Below are positions 1 through 12,109 of a DNA stretch of 64,000 nucleotides, one piece after another. The notes under the pieces were generated by a model. The model saw nothing but the letters and a program-made list of their open reading frames with translations, searched no databases and was not told the DNA's origin. Position 1 is the stretch's first letter. Every line of letters starts with the position of its first letter. The translations under genes were made by a program, and so were the position numbers. The DNA is from Omphalotus guepiniiformis (lineage: Eukaryota > Basidiomycota > Agaricomycetes > Agaricales > Omphalotaceae). The stretch covers positions 248,001 through 312,000 of the forward strand of contig JAQOOI010000064.1 in the NCBI GenBank assembly GCA_028554645.1. The letters are read 5' to 3'.

Positions 1-30
1 AATTTCTCAATTTTCCTTCTATCATTTTAG

Positions 31-3000
31 AAACTCAGAACAGGGCTAGTACCTCAACTAAAGACTACTTTGGAGGTGGGAATACGCAACCGACTCGGAG
101 TTCATCAATCTTTCAGTCCCAGACTCGTGCTCCACCTGATTTTCGATACTCGGGAAGTGGCACTCATTCAGAAAGTGTTGGCTCCCAACCTTCGCAACGG
201 ATCAGTTTGAAACCTATATCTGTGCTTCGTAGGTGCTTTTTCAATAGAACTGTGACGAGCGCATTGATTTGTTTTCGTAAGCTGACATGTATCGAACTAT
301 CTTCAAGTTTGGCGTCTTTAACGCTGTCCAATCATCTTGCTTTGATGGAGTGAGTTAGCTCAGACCTTACAGAGCTTCTACGACCGACTGACGTGCACAG
401 GTTTTCCACTCGAATAGCAACTTGGTATGTTTCAAGGTCAAATTTCTGATGATTGAGTACCAACTGTCATCTTATGAACATAGGTTATTTCCGGTATGAG
501 CGTTGTTCTGTATCCCTTCCGATTCCTTGTCTGATACCGAGATCACAGCTCCCACAGGAAGTGGTAAGACCGTGCTGTTTGAGCTGGCGATCATCAGGAT
601 GCTGTCAGAAGCAAAAGCGACGGGACAGTCACTCAAATGCGTCTACATGGCTCCCACGAAGGTCATCAGGTCTCGCAAGTAACTTGCCTGTGTTCTGATC
701 ATGTTTTGCTTTCGTAGGCATTATGCTCGGAGCGATACAGAGACTGGGCAAATAAATTTGATCCTTTGGGTATTAAATGTAAGTGTGAGCCAATGAAAGC
801 ACGCTTTATCTGACCCGCGATGTCTCGGTAGGTTGCGAACTGACTGGTGACACAATACACTTCGGGAAAGATGCTTGGGGAGACGCAAGAAATTCGTCCA
901 TCATGTAAGTGAATAGGTCTTGATATTGCCGTACGCATGCTAATGTCATGCTAGAATAACTACTGTACAGAGGCTCCCATTTTTGTGATGCTTCAGATTA
1001 GTGACAATTTGATTCAGGGAGAAAAATGGGATAGTCTCACGAGAAACTGGTGAGATGTCATGAAATAGTTGCTCTTCACTTCTCCAACATATTCTTCAGG
1101 GATGGTCATCAGCATCTGTTATCTCAAGTGAAACTATTCTTGGTCGATGAGGCGAGAACCGCTACCGCTCTCGGTACCTGCTGGATCGCTTACCATGCGT
1201 ACAGGTTCACATTTTGAATGAGCCTAGAGGCAGCACTCTTGAAGTTGTCGTATCGAGGATGAAACTTCGTGGTTCAGAAGTTCGCTTCCTTCTTGTCTCG
1301 GCGACAGTTCCAAATATCAGGGATCTAGCGGCATGGATTGGAACCAGCAATGGGTACGAAGAATCTGCTCAAGTATACGAGGTATGATTACGGTTGATGA
1401 TCCCAAGTTGGCGAATTACTGATTGCCCGTAGTTCGGAGAAGAATTCCGTCCTTGTAAGCTGACGCGACACGTCGTCGGCGTTTCTCGACCTAAAGGCCA
1501 AAATGACTTCGTTTTCTCAAAGAACCTGGACTACAAGCTGTTCTCCGCCCTACAAACGTACTCGACAGGGAAGCCGATCCTTGTATTTGTCTCAACAAGG
1601 AAAGGTATGCGCCGAATCCTTCGCTTGCATGCAACTCGTTCTCACAAACTTGAGGTGTATAGGTGTCTTTTCAACTGCGGAACACCTGTTAAAAGATTAC
1701 GAAGAAGCGGAGAAAAAGAAGCAATCTCTACCGTGGCGTCGTCCGGCAAAGTATGTTGCACTTCTCGGTACATTTTCGTACATCTTCTCTGATGCTTTGA
1801 CGTAGAATTGATCGCATCTTTCACGACAAACGCTTGGCTGGTGAGCCTGGTGGAAGCAGCAACAATTTGCGTATCGTTGACTGTTCTTTCTAGATCTGGC
1901 CTCCTCTGGTATTGGTGTTCACCATGCTGGGTTGACCACAGACGATAGACGAACGGTGGAAGATCTATACCTGAAACAAATTTTGCGCATCGTAATTGCT
2001 ACATCCGTGAGTAATTTTTTTTATTGCTTTCCAGTTTTGTTCATACCCTTAATTGCGCCACTGAATAGACGCTGGCTGTTGGAGTCAATTTACGTTAGTG
2101 AATCTTCTCGGTTAATCGATGGTGCATTAAAATTCTACGTAAGCTGCGCACACCGTTGTGTTGAAGGGAGTACATACCTTCCAGAACAACGCTTCAGTTG
2201 AATATTCCGACTTGGATGTCATGCAGATGATGGGTCGAGCGGTAGGGTCCAACCAATTCGATGTTCTTCGTTCACGTTTTTCAATCCTCACCACCTCTCT
2301 GCCCAGGGTCGACCCCAATTTGGTCAGTACGCTGGTTTGCTGGGCCTGAAAAGCATACTGACTCCTACTGCAGATAAGGATGGTGTAGCCATCATAATGT
2401 GCGAATCCGAACTTGAACACAAGTATCGCGATTTAGTGCAAGGAAAGACCATTGTTGAGAGTTCTCTTCACACCAATCTCTCTGAGCATCTGAACTCTGA
2501 GATCGGACTTGGCACCATAAAGGATGTAAAGTCAGCGAAGGAGTGGCTGAAGAGCTCGTTCCTCTTTCAACGCATCCAGAGGAACCCGCAACATTACTCG
2601 CTAGGAAAAGGTGTCGACGAGACTTGGGGGGATAGGATGAACTCGATCGTCATGCAAAGCGTTGATGACCTGAGGAACTCGCAACTGATTGCAAGCGCAG
2701 ATGAGGGAAATGTTGAAGCGCTGTCATCGACCGAGTATGGTGACATAATGAGCAAGGTCAGGCCCTGTGTATCATTTTGCGACGGGAAGCTAATGTTGGA
2801 GTAGTTTTATATTAGACAGAGGACGGTGACTATGTGCTTCCTTCGTGAAGCCAAACTCCTTCTGATACGTCCGGTATGGTTTAGATGAGCTCCATTCTGA
2901 GCCTACCAGAACGTCCTACCATGCGAGAAGTGGTATGTACTTTTCGTTAGTGAGCTGCATGTTTTAAAGATCATGTTTAAGTTGGATGTTGTCTCGGCTG

Positions 3001-5986
3001 CCGGGGAGTAAGTGTACCCATATAAGGCACTGCAATCTCCAATGATGCATTCATCCGCCCAGGTTTGCAGATCTCAAGTTACGAACTTCCGAAAAATCTG
3101 TAACGCGTTCTTCAGCTTCAGCTGTATTCAATGGTTTTTATATGTTGTGCCACAGGTCTACAACAAACTTCGACGACACAATGATATCCGGTATGAAGTC
3201 AAGAAGGTCGAAAAAACGTCGGACAAGATACTGCTTATTATACAGGTTTGCATTTTTCGCATGAAGACTGAGGGCTACTGAGCGTCTGAAACAGGCAATC
3301 CTCGGCGGAATATCGCTGAGCTCTCCTGAATACAAGAATAATGACAGCCAACCTCAGCTTGAGGCCTATAGTGTTTTTCGCCATCTACCCAGAATTGCTA
3401 GAGGCAAGTACTAGGCTTTCAAGTCTAAAGTAATGATCTCACTGAATTGCATGTTATTAGCTATCGTCGAAGTTGCTACCGTAAAGCGATCTGGTGCTCA
3501 ACTTAAGCATGGACTAGAGCTGTATGATATTTTCCTTTCTGTCAAGCTTGCCGTCAATACTATTGTTCAACTCAAACAGTGTCCGCTGCTTTACTGCAAA
3601 AGCCTGGGAAGATAGGCCCGTCGTGCTTCGACAAATCGATTCCGTCGGTGAAAAATCGTAAGAATGGCCTGTAATGTGCATGGTATTCATCTACTGACCT
3701 AATCATTTAGCTTGAAGGTCAACAATTCTCCTGTGAGAATGAAGTAATACTTTACTAAAAACTTGTCTTCAGGTACTGGCGGAGCATGGTATCACCTCCA
3801 TTGCGAACCTACGGAAGCAGGATAGCTTAAGGCTTGAAACAGTAAGCGCAAGCGCTGTGCTTTCCGAATTACTGATTTTCGAAACATCTGGCCAGCTCCT
3901 CAACCGCAAACCACCCTTCGGCTTGGAAATGTTGGCCGCCGTGAGCGAATTTCCTGTCTACTCTCTTAAGGTAGAGCAGAGAGAGGTTCGCAGTGATAGA
4001 GGTCGTAGTCCCGTGGAGGTTGATTTAAACATCGAATGTGGACTTGAGGAACAACCGGGGCCCTCAAGGTCTAAAAAGCACAAGAACCGATTTGCAAACA
4101 TGACAGCGATCTTAACGCTTACTTCAGATTCCGACTTCGTAGACTTTCGTCGTATTTCGTGAGTTATTAATCAATGCTATTGATATTGCTCTGAGAGGAA
4201 ATATAACACGTTCAGGACCAAAGCGTTGAAAAATCCAAAATCCTTCGAAGTGACTGTCTCCCTTGAACGACCGAGTCAATCAATTCTTGTCTATATGGCC
4301 TCAGTAGGTGTTTATACTCCTAGACCTTTACTCGCGCTGATATCGCACAGGAATCATTTGCTGGTATCACCGTGATGAAGACGTTCAAACCCAACGTCCC
4401 GTCGACCGAATATCCCACAAGGAATACCAAACCAATGTCAGCCCTAGTACGTGGTGCATGTCATCGCCAGGGACATACTCTGATCTAGTTGCAGGAAATT
4501 GACCTTGAAGGGCTGGAAGATTGTCCTGATTTGTTTGAAATGGATGTAGATGCACACGGAGAAGAGATTGAAACAAGTGTAAAAACCGAGCCTACCCATT
4601 TCGTGGATTTGACCAAGACGAGTGAGTATTCCAGCACCGTGCATGTTCTCATAGTTGATCGTTCAAACCTCCAAAGCATCCAAAGCTACGGCTTCCGTGA
4701 AGAATTCTGCGGGCTCTTCTCATGATGCACATTCCGCTCCTAAGAGACTGTCGAATGGGAACTATGAGTATGCCTAGTGGTATGCTTATAGTCCACGAAC
4801 TGACCGTCACACAGATGTAATCATCCCTGCAAGGATAAGCAGGCGTGTCGGCATCTCTGGTGCGTGTACTAATCACGTTGAAATATTTTCACCACTAATA
4901 TCCCGTAGCTGTCGAGAAGGATTGAAACAGCCACCAAAAAGCAAAGGCGCCAGCATAACGACCAAAACAACATCTCACACCTCTGGACATCCATCAACGC
5001 CTGAATCCTCCTTCAAGTCAATCTTTAAGCCCAAGAAATCTACGATGAAACCTGATCAAACGCTCAAAGACCTCGAACAGCTACACAAGAGTACTAATGT
5101 TCAAGATAGTTTGAAACTACCTCAAGGTCACCGTTTGAAGCTCGAGGCAAGCTCTGATACAACCATCAATAAACGCAAGAAGCCTGTTCCCAATTTCGAT
5201 ATCAGTTTCTCGACAATTGACGATGGAGGTGACAAACATACCAACGCATGGCGTGGTGAATGGATCGAAGACGGAGACGAATTGCCCGAAGCTCATGAAA
5301 TACTTGCCACTATGTCTCCGACCTTCAAGAAACGCAAGTACTCTTCAGACGACAATTACTCCAACTCTGAGCTCGATGCGCTCATTCGAGATCTGCCAGC
5401 CGAGGACGCTCGAGGGGAGAAGAACAGGAAAAACGAATCAAGTCCCTCAAGCAATTCACGCCAGCACAAGCGGCCACGATATGACAAGGATACTGACAGT
5501 TTCAAGGTGAAACCGTGGCTACCTTTTTTTTCGTTTCTACTGAAGGATGCTGTTCGTACTTAGAACACCGACAAATCATTCGCCATAGAAGAACCACCTC
5601 TGTTCATTGACGACTCGATGGACCTAGGTGAATCCGAGTTCCCGCGTCTGTTTGATGACCAGACACCCGTCGAAGAGGACTACGACGATTTTGCTCTGGA
5701 CAATCATTACTATAGTACCGTCCCGGACACTCCAGACCTCACCATGTCTACCAACACATCCGCGGCTGACTCTATTCCCGACTCTATTTCTGCCGTCGAC
5801 TCTTGGTCGAATTCTAGCACTGATGCATATACTCAACCGTTTGAACCATACGCAATACAATCAGAAACGCCACAAACTCAGGATATGCCTAGAATTGAGG
5901 AGCAGCAGAGCTTGGGCGATGATGAAGACGAAGATGACGAGTTTGCAGCTTTGGAAGCATGGTTGGATAAAAACACAGTCGCGTAG
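31..5986 (+). CDS. HFM1: Meiotic ATP-dependent DNA helicase HFM1/MER3, 5' partial
   Basis: Superfamily 2 DNA helicase that stabilises recombination intermediates and promotes interfering crossovers in meiotic nuclei. The window opens inside an intron, and the first visible exon starts at about 31. Joining exons gives, in order, Walker A (SAPTGSGKT), APTKALCSERY, the DEVH box followed by ILNEP, SATVPN, HHAGLT, ATSTLAVGVNLPAHT and QMMGRAGRPQFD. A Sec63-type region follows (about 3.1-4.2 kb), then an acidic low-complexity tail ending in EDDEFAALEAW. That order and the Sec63 part are as expected for MER3. Splicing is dense: a 10-nt exon (484-493) lies inside Walker A, and a GC-AG intron (1152-1204) splits DE from VH. 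The N-terminus is missing, and several exon joins in 2.7-5 kb are approximate. Expression is probably meiotic, by family knowledge only. Confidence 0.93.
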
Positions 5987-7812
5987 CTTGCCGAATGTAC
6001 TTCTGTAACTTTCACCGATGATATTGAGTCTTGCCGTTTGTCACTAGCCCTTCTCAAGTGTAGTTGTTCCAAGTCGACTCTATGAATTGTGCGATGTTTG
6101 AGTACACTATCATGTACAACACGTGACACTTTCAATCGCACGTTGAATGTCGAGCTCCCACTCTTCAACACACTGGGCCCAGGCTCAGTAGAAAGACCGG
6201 GACGCTCGCTCGTGCCCGAACTTCGATTCAAGCTACCCTCGTGCTTAGTTTCAGTCCCGGGCTGTCCCTCGACATTTCGAGTCTCCGTCGCACGCGCAAG
6301 AGGATCCGACCCAAAATCCTCTTCAACAATAGTTGAGATGATTCCGGGGGCAGCGCGGAACCCATGCATCGTGCTAGCTTCTTGGCCGCTCCTTGTCCCG
6401 CCTAGGCCTTGGCTTCCTAAAGTCGCAGAGCCGGAATGTTTGTGCTCCCATTTACGGAGGTGGAGGAGGAAACGCGCGGTCAAGAGACCGGAGAGACTGT
6501 AGGATGTGAGTTGCGTGTATGCGGATTATGTGGTCCTAAGAAAACCTACGGAAGTAACAAGGCGTTAAGAAGTCTTTGAAGAAATCCGGACTGTTGATTT
6601 GCTGATATCAGATGTGCTACATACTTCTAGACTTGAGGACATGATTTCACCGGTGCTCGCTGAATGCATGTATTGGTAATCTAAATCCAACAAAAAGAAG
6701 ACTTGCAAGACTCACATAATTAAGAATAACTGCAGCAGTTGTGATTAGCGTCACGATACTACGGTCATAGAATGACGTTGGCTCGATCAAAGGACATTCA
6801 ATTATAGTCACCTGAAATAAACGATGCCTAAGTGGTTCAGTGAGCAAGCTATTCATATGACACCTTGAAAACCTCTCACCTTGTTCAAAAATCATATACA
6901 CAATTCCACCCTTTTGAGCTTTCCAAGGAGAGTTTCCGACTCTGAAGGCTTTGACGCTCCGAAAAGAGGTGAGGACCACAGCGGAAAATTCAAATGCAAC
7001 CATGAGGATGGATAAAAGATCGTTCGCTATACACGTTACATTGAGCATCGAGCGAGAGACGAATTCCTAGGAAGGGTGGAAATTCACCTCTTTAATTGAA
7101 AGCGGCGTCAGATTTTTTGAGATGAGAAATTGAAAACTAGCACACTGACATTGGAATACTCGATGACCCCACACATCTGAGCCCTGGGACATGAGTCTGA
7201 CAACAGCGATCATCAGCATGAGTAGACGTGGAGAGAAGGAAAAACAACGTGCAATATCAAGTGCTACACAAGCCAGCCCCAGGACTGCGAGATATCCAAG
7301 AACGAGACGATTTTGGCCCCACACAGCATAGGTCCGAGCGATGAAAGTTACTACAACAACACAAGTATAAGTCCATTCACCCCCAAATGACAGGAAAATC
7401 CTTAACTGACCAATAACAGCCGCACGACCCAAGATGCTCAACGCCCCAATAACCTTGTACCAAGCGTCGCAGCTGCTGTTCAATTTGTGCGCTATAGCCA
7501 AGATATACAGCACGTTGGCCACGAGCGCGTAGCGACAGAAAACGTAAAGGAAAGTCGATAAACGGAGCTTGGCACCCCAGACGTATTTCACTTCGAGCGG
7601 GAGGGTCAAAGCGTAGTCGTACCAGATGAGTACTAGATGCGGAAAATCAACGAAGAGCACTTGGAATTGTTCGCAAGTGTGAAGAAGACGTACTAATGCT
7701 TGACCACTGAATTTCAAATTGTAGGTAGCTAGAGGGTTACAATGAGTTCAAGGATGTTTTGGTACTTGGGAGGAACTTACTGTGTTGCCTGTGTTTGACT
7801 AGCAGATACCAT
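5878..7812 (-). CDS. DUF6533 multi-pass membrane protein
   Basis: Member of the DUF6533 family, which is abundant in mushrooms and has no established function. The ATG at 7812 starts a short exon (MVSASQTQAT) followed by an intron. The diagnostic N-terminal stretch with WYDYALTLPLEVKYVW and a conserved RY comes next, then about six hydrophobic segments. The usual family signature NDLL...SFRSVKAF...MIFEQG lies near 6.9-7.05 kb. After three further introns the frame continues into TARFLLHLRKWEHKHSG, the typical start of the cytosolic tail in this family, and then a polar tail. The frame stays open to 5878, which would overlap the last HFM1 exon by about 109 bp in antisense. A further intron or an earlier stop is possible, so the 3' end is uncertain. 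The exon join near 7.07-7.1 kb was also not resolved. Confidence 0.78.
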
Positions 7813-9536
7813 TTTGAAAAGTTTTTCGGGGAGTTGGCAGAGACACGCCCTGTATCTGTATTTGAACCCCGACTCCAGAAGAGTGTCCACATAGCCTCTT
7901 GCTGTTTATCTACACATTCCCAAAGAGAGCATGCATATTAAGTATTGTTGAGTTTGATAACGTACTCCAGGACCATGATGTTATGTAGAGCGAGCTCAAC
8001 GGAAGTTCATCTGGCAGATTAGGTTTGATACACCCTCTTCAAAGCATCCAAAAAGCTGTATAGCCTGCAAGACCGAAAGTTGCTGCCTCCCGAGTAGTTT
8101 GATATTGGGATACGCCACTTTGAGATAATCATCGTGAGGAGATGTCCGACGACGAGAAGGATCAGGTACATTCGTATTATGAGAGGCACCAGTACACACG
8201 TTCGTCCACTTCAGGAAAGGCTGAAGCATCAGCAGGAACGGAGGTAATGATGGGCAATGCTCCGCAGAGCAATACAAATGATTCTGTCTTTTAGTAGCAT
8301 ACATTACACTTATCTCTCTTATAATGCGGACGAACAAGACCCGGTCCTGATGTACATCACATAGGGAGTCCACTGAGTCTTTTCTTGGATTCCTGGGCAT
8401 AGATTTTACTCGTTGTGCATCGGCCTCTTGAACTCGAGTCATCGTGAATCGTTCAACGGTAATGAACTTTCTGCCATTCCGCGGCTCAACAATGTTCTAG
8501 ACAACCACTTCAATACGAAAGGCGAGCGTCTTTTGTAGCAATGTCGGGCAGTACAGGAACATTATGTCCAACTTTTGGTAACGATCGACAGACCCATGGA
8601 AGTTCTTGACATTGTAGGTGTATCGCCAGCACACCGGGTTCCAAGGATATATGGCCCTTCGTAAAAACTGTCGGCGGGAGATTCGCGGCCGTGCCTTTTG
8701 GAGTTTTGGAATATTGAATGTGAGTTCGGGCTCACTGGGGTTGCGAGAACTTGATGAGCGGTGAAGGAAGGAGGCCGCGATAAAGCCGTCAGCAACAAAC
8801 TACCAATGGGGATCGATCTGTGTACAACCAGCGATGATTTGAGGTACGAGTAGTTTGATGCAGGCGGGCAAGTAGTAAGGGAGAGTAAGGGAGGCCTCAA
8901 AAGATTCTTCCTGAAGTGCTTGGTGTACGGGTTCGTGATGGTTGTCCATGGCGAAGGAGGAGATCAGGAAGTGGACAACGAAGATTTCTTGAGCGACCAA
9001 GTTCACGACTAATCAACAATGGAAGCGCAGAGGGCTTCGTTGATTTCAAGCTAGTCACCTCTGGCAGTCGGTTCGGGGCGATGAGTCGATGGTGTCGGCG
9101 ATTGAAAACGTCGAGAAGCTTTAATTGCACACTGTCATGACTAGATTTTCGTCTGGCTTTCTACTGGGAAGAGACGGCGTAGCGGTTGTTTTCCTTGCCT
9201 AGGCAGAATAGACGCTAGAGAGAATGCGCTCGAGGGGCTTTGATAAGAGACTCTTTGAGGAACTCTTTATGAAGAGGCGGAAGATGAGTAAGAGAGGCAA
9301 TTGCAAACTTTGCAAATCGTCTTGTAAATTGGCGCATGTACTTTGGCCTCCTCCTCCAAGCTGACCTCGACCTTCCTCAGTAGGTATGACCTTGAGTACC
9401 TGAGCTCAGAATCTTCGCAGCGATGGCGCATGGATTCGAAGGTATTTTCGCGATGGGCCTAGCAGCTAGCTAATTTGAACTCAGCAGCGGCTAGTACATA
9501 TTGTACATACACCGCATCCATTGGCTCCGAGTCCTC
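7813..9536. other. Stretch without a confident gene
   Basis: No recognisable protein family was found. On the minus strand an open frame of about 148 codons (8442-7996) and two overlapping frames between about 9130 and 8560 look weakly protein-like (for example LPYYLPACIKLLVPQIIAG). Stops interrupt them and no convincing set of splice sites joins them. They could be a decayed gene or a fast-evolving one. The last 500 bp should also hold the creC promoter. Confidence 0.4.
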
Positions 9537-9579
9537 AATTATACCAGTTATAACTTATAAGTTACTTACTGGTATAATT
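9537..9579. repeat. Nested inverted repeat upstream of creC
   Basis: A perfect 12-bp inverted repeat (AATTATACCAGT at 9537-9548, ACTGGTATAATT at 9568-9579) encloses a perfect 14-bp palindrome, TAACTTATAAGTTA (9551-9564). The two share almost the same centre. The element lies about 110 bp before the creC start codon. It could form a hairpin, bind a dimeric regulator, or be the remnant of a tiny inverted-repeat element. Confidence 0.8.
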
Positions 9580-9686
9580 CGTACCTTCGCTTTCAAAATT
9601 CACTTGTGATCTTGCTTTACCCAAGCCCTGAGCTGCGGTATCATCTCTTCGTTTCGGTACTCAGCAATTCCCCATAGAACCTTTAC

Positions 9687-11946
9687 ATGGAAAACGAAGC
9701 AACATTTGTTGCTCCAGAAGGCGTCTATACAGTCGTAGAGGAGCACAAGCCCTCGATTCTACAGACTCATGCCGCAAACACTGCGCCTATCAACTTCCCC
9801 ACTAGGGTGACCACGATAACTGTTCGGTACCCTGCTACCAAGTCTGGGGGTACACCGGGTTTTGCTCAGCTTTTGGGAGGGAATAAAGAGTCGAAGAAGG
9901 ATAAGGCTAATTCGAAGGAACGGGAGGACGGCGTCAGTTTGTCGAGCAGCGATACGCCTGATGAAGGCGATCTGTCGAATCAAGACGCTTCCCCGGCGAG
10001 CCCTTCAATAGCTCATGTGAACCACAGCATCTTCTCTCTATCCCCTGCCGGAGGGAAGAAGAAGTCTGCTGCTCGGCCAAAGCATAATATGAAGACCACA
10101 TCTTCTACCTTCATCGCGCGTGTTCAGTACGCTGAAGGTTATCCGAGGAGCCTTCAATCGAAGCAGGGGGATGTCACATTCGTGTTTTACAACCAAGTGA
10201 AGAGTTTCTTGTGGGTTGAAGCAGGAGCAAAGTCAAAGGTGCGCTTATCGTTTAGTCGTCTCGTGAGTTAGTGAGTTGACATTCGGTTCGTCGTAGGAAC
10301 CTCTCGCAAGAATAAGTTTTTCTGCATACCCGACTTGTCATGACGTGAACCCCTTGACAGCCTCTTCGGAACGGCTTGATGTAGTCATAGGCTTTAATAC
10401 TGGAGATCTTATCTGGTTAGGTGCGTTTCCCTCCCTAACAGAGCCAGTCCTCGCCTAACGTAACTCCCAATCCAGATCCCATGTCATCTAGATATGGACG
10501 ATTAAACAAGCAAGTACGCCTTTCAACGATTCCGATGTTATCCCACTCATATTTTCCTAACAGGGCTGTATCTCCAACTCCCCATGCACCGCCGTCCGCT
10601 GGGTTCCATCCTCAACCTCCCTATTCCTCGTTTCCCATGCGGATGGCACCATCATCGTGTACGACCGTGATCGTGAAGATGGCAGTTTCACACCACAAGA
10701 GCCTGTCGGCGTTACCCAGACGGGCTCGGGGTCACATTTATCGTCAGAAGCGTCATCTCAGAGAGAATGGGATCCAACAGATAGCATCTTCGTAACTATG
10801 CCTCCGTGGCACCCGGTTTCCTCTGGTGCAGGTTATGGCTCGAGCAAGTCGGATAAAGAGAAGGCTGCCTCTGTGAAGAATCCTGTTAGTCATTGGAGGG
10901 TTTCGCGGAGGAGCGTAGTGGGTGAGTGGAAACTGACTTGTTTACAAGCTGATACTATGAGATTGATACTTGATACGTGCAGATTTTGTGTTTTCGCCGG
11001 ACGTAAGATACGTTGGTGCGATATCTGAAGACGGTTGTCTAAGAGTTATAGATGCCCTCGCTGAGCAGTGAGCATTATATCTGAACACCCTCTTAGCGTT
11101 GTCGTCTCACACAAACTTTAAAGGCTTGTAGATTGTTATGCATCTTATTTCGGTGCATTGACCGCAATAGCATGGTCACCCGATGGCCGGTTTATCCTAG
11201 TAAACCAAGTTCCTCCATACCATTTTCTTCCGATTCTTATGAATATCAATTAGACAGGAGGCCAAGACGATCTTTTAACAATATTCTCGCCTTGGGAACA
11301 ACGTGTGATAGCACGCTGTCAGGGTCACTCGTCGTTTGTCTCCTCAGTCGCTTTTGACGACCTGCGGTGTGACGGACGAACGTACCGGTTCGGAAGTGTC
11401 GGGGAAGACAATAAACTTATACTGGTAGGCGAACCACTTCCAACTCTCTATCTACATGATGCACTTACACTTCTTCTCATCCTTCTAGTGGGACTTTTCC
11501 AGCGGTGCCCTACATCGGCCGAAACTCCAAGCGCATCAACATCAACATCGTATATCATTATCATCAACAACATCTCTCACATTCCGACGTGACCGTTCAA
11601 TGGTTTATCTTCCTCCTTCAAACCCTACCACACCTCGTACAGAAGAAACTCATTCTCTCCGTTATCACCCTGCTCCCTCTCGACATGAAGTTGCTGTCGT
11701 TCAACCTGTGCTGGTGAGTATCGAGTATGCGATAGTTATCTCTACTTGTTTGATTGTGATTTTATTATGTAGGTAAAGCATATGGAAAACGATCTACCGA
11801 CAGCTATATCTTTTATCCCCCGGCACATCCTCACGTCGACCAAGAACGGACATCTCAAGTTATGGATCCGACCATTGGCTTTGAGATCCAGACCAATGAA
11901 GGGAAACAGGGCACATACGCGGCCCGACGTTCACGATTTAAACTAG
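9687..11946 (+). CDS. creC: CreC-type WD40 repeat protein (carbon catabolite repression)
   Basis: WD40 scaffold of the CreB-CreC deubiquitinase complex, the fungal counterpart of animal WDR20/DMWD. It acts in carbon catabolite repression. The N-terminal ~150 residues are polar and low-complexity. The WD repeats follow: a conserved stretch with [96 protein letters not shown] and, at the end, [16 protein letters not shown]. The linker with [16 protein letters not shown] is typical of this family. At least five introns interrupt the gene. The stop is the TAG at 11944-11946 after a short basic tail. Overall architecture and length fit the family. A nested inverted repeat lies just upstream. Confidence 0.9.
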
Positions 11947-12109
11947 CAAGCCAAACTACATTTATTCACAATCGGAAACTTGCCAACTGCTTAACTTATT
12001 CTACTATGGTATGTACCTCTGCTGAGCAGTGTGATATCCAGGAGGGACGGAATGAATGAATTAAACTCGTGTTCAATACAATGTGATTCTCTTCTGATGA
12101 CTCGGATAG

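Noticed and set aside
1503..1860. Apparent frameshifts in the HFM1 helicase domain
   Set aside because: All frame changes are explained by short GT-AG introns, and the joined sequence matches the family without gaps.
6089..6502. Open plus-strand frame of 137 codons
   Set aside because: The minus strand here reads as the typical tail of the DUF6533 family (RFLLHLRKWEHK); the plus-strand frame is its shadow.
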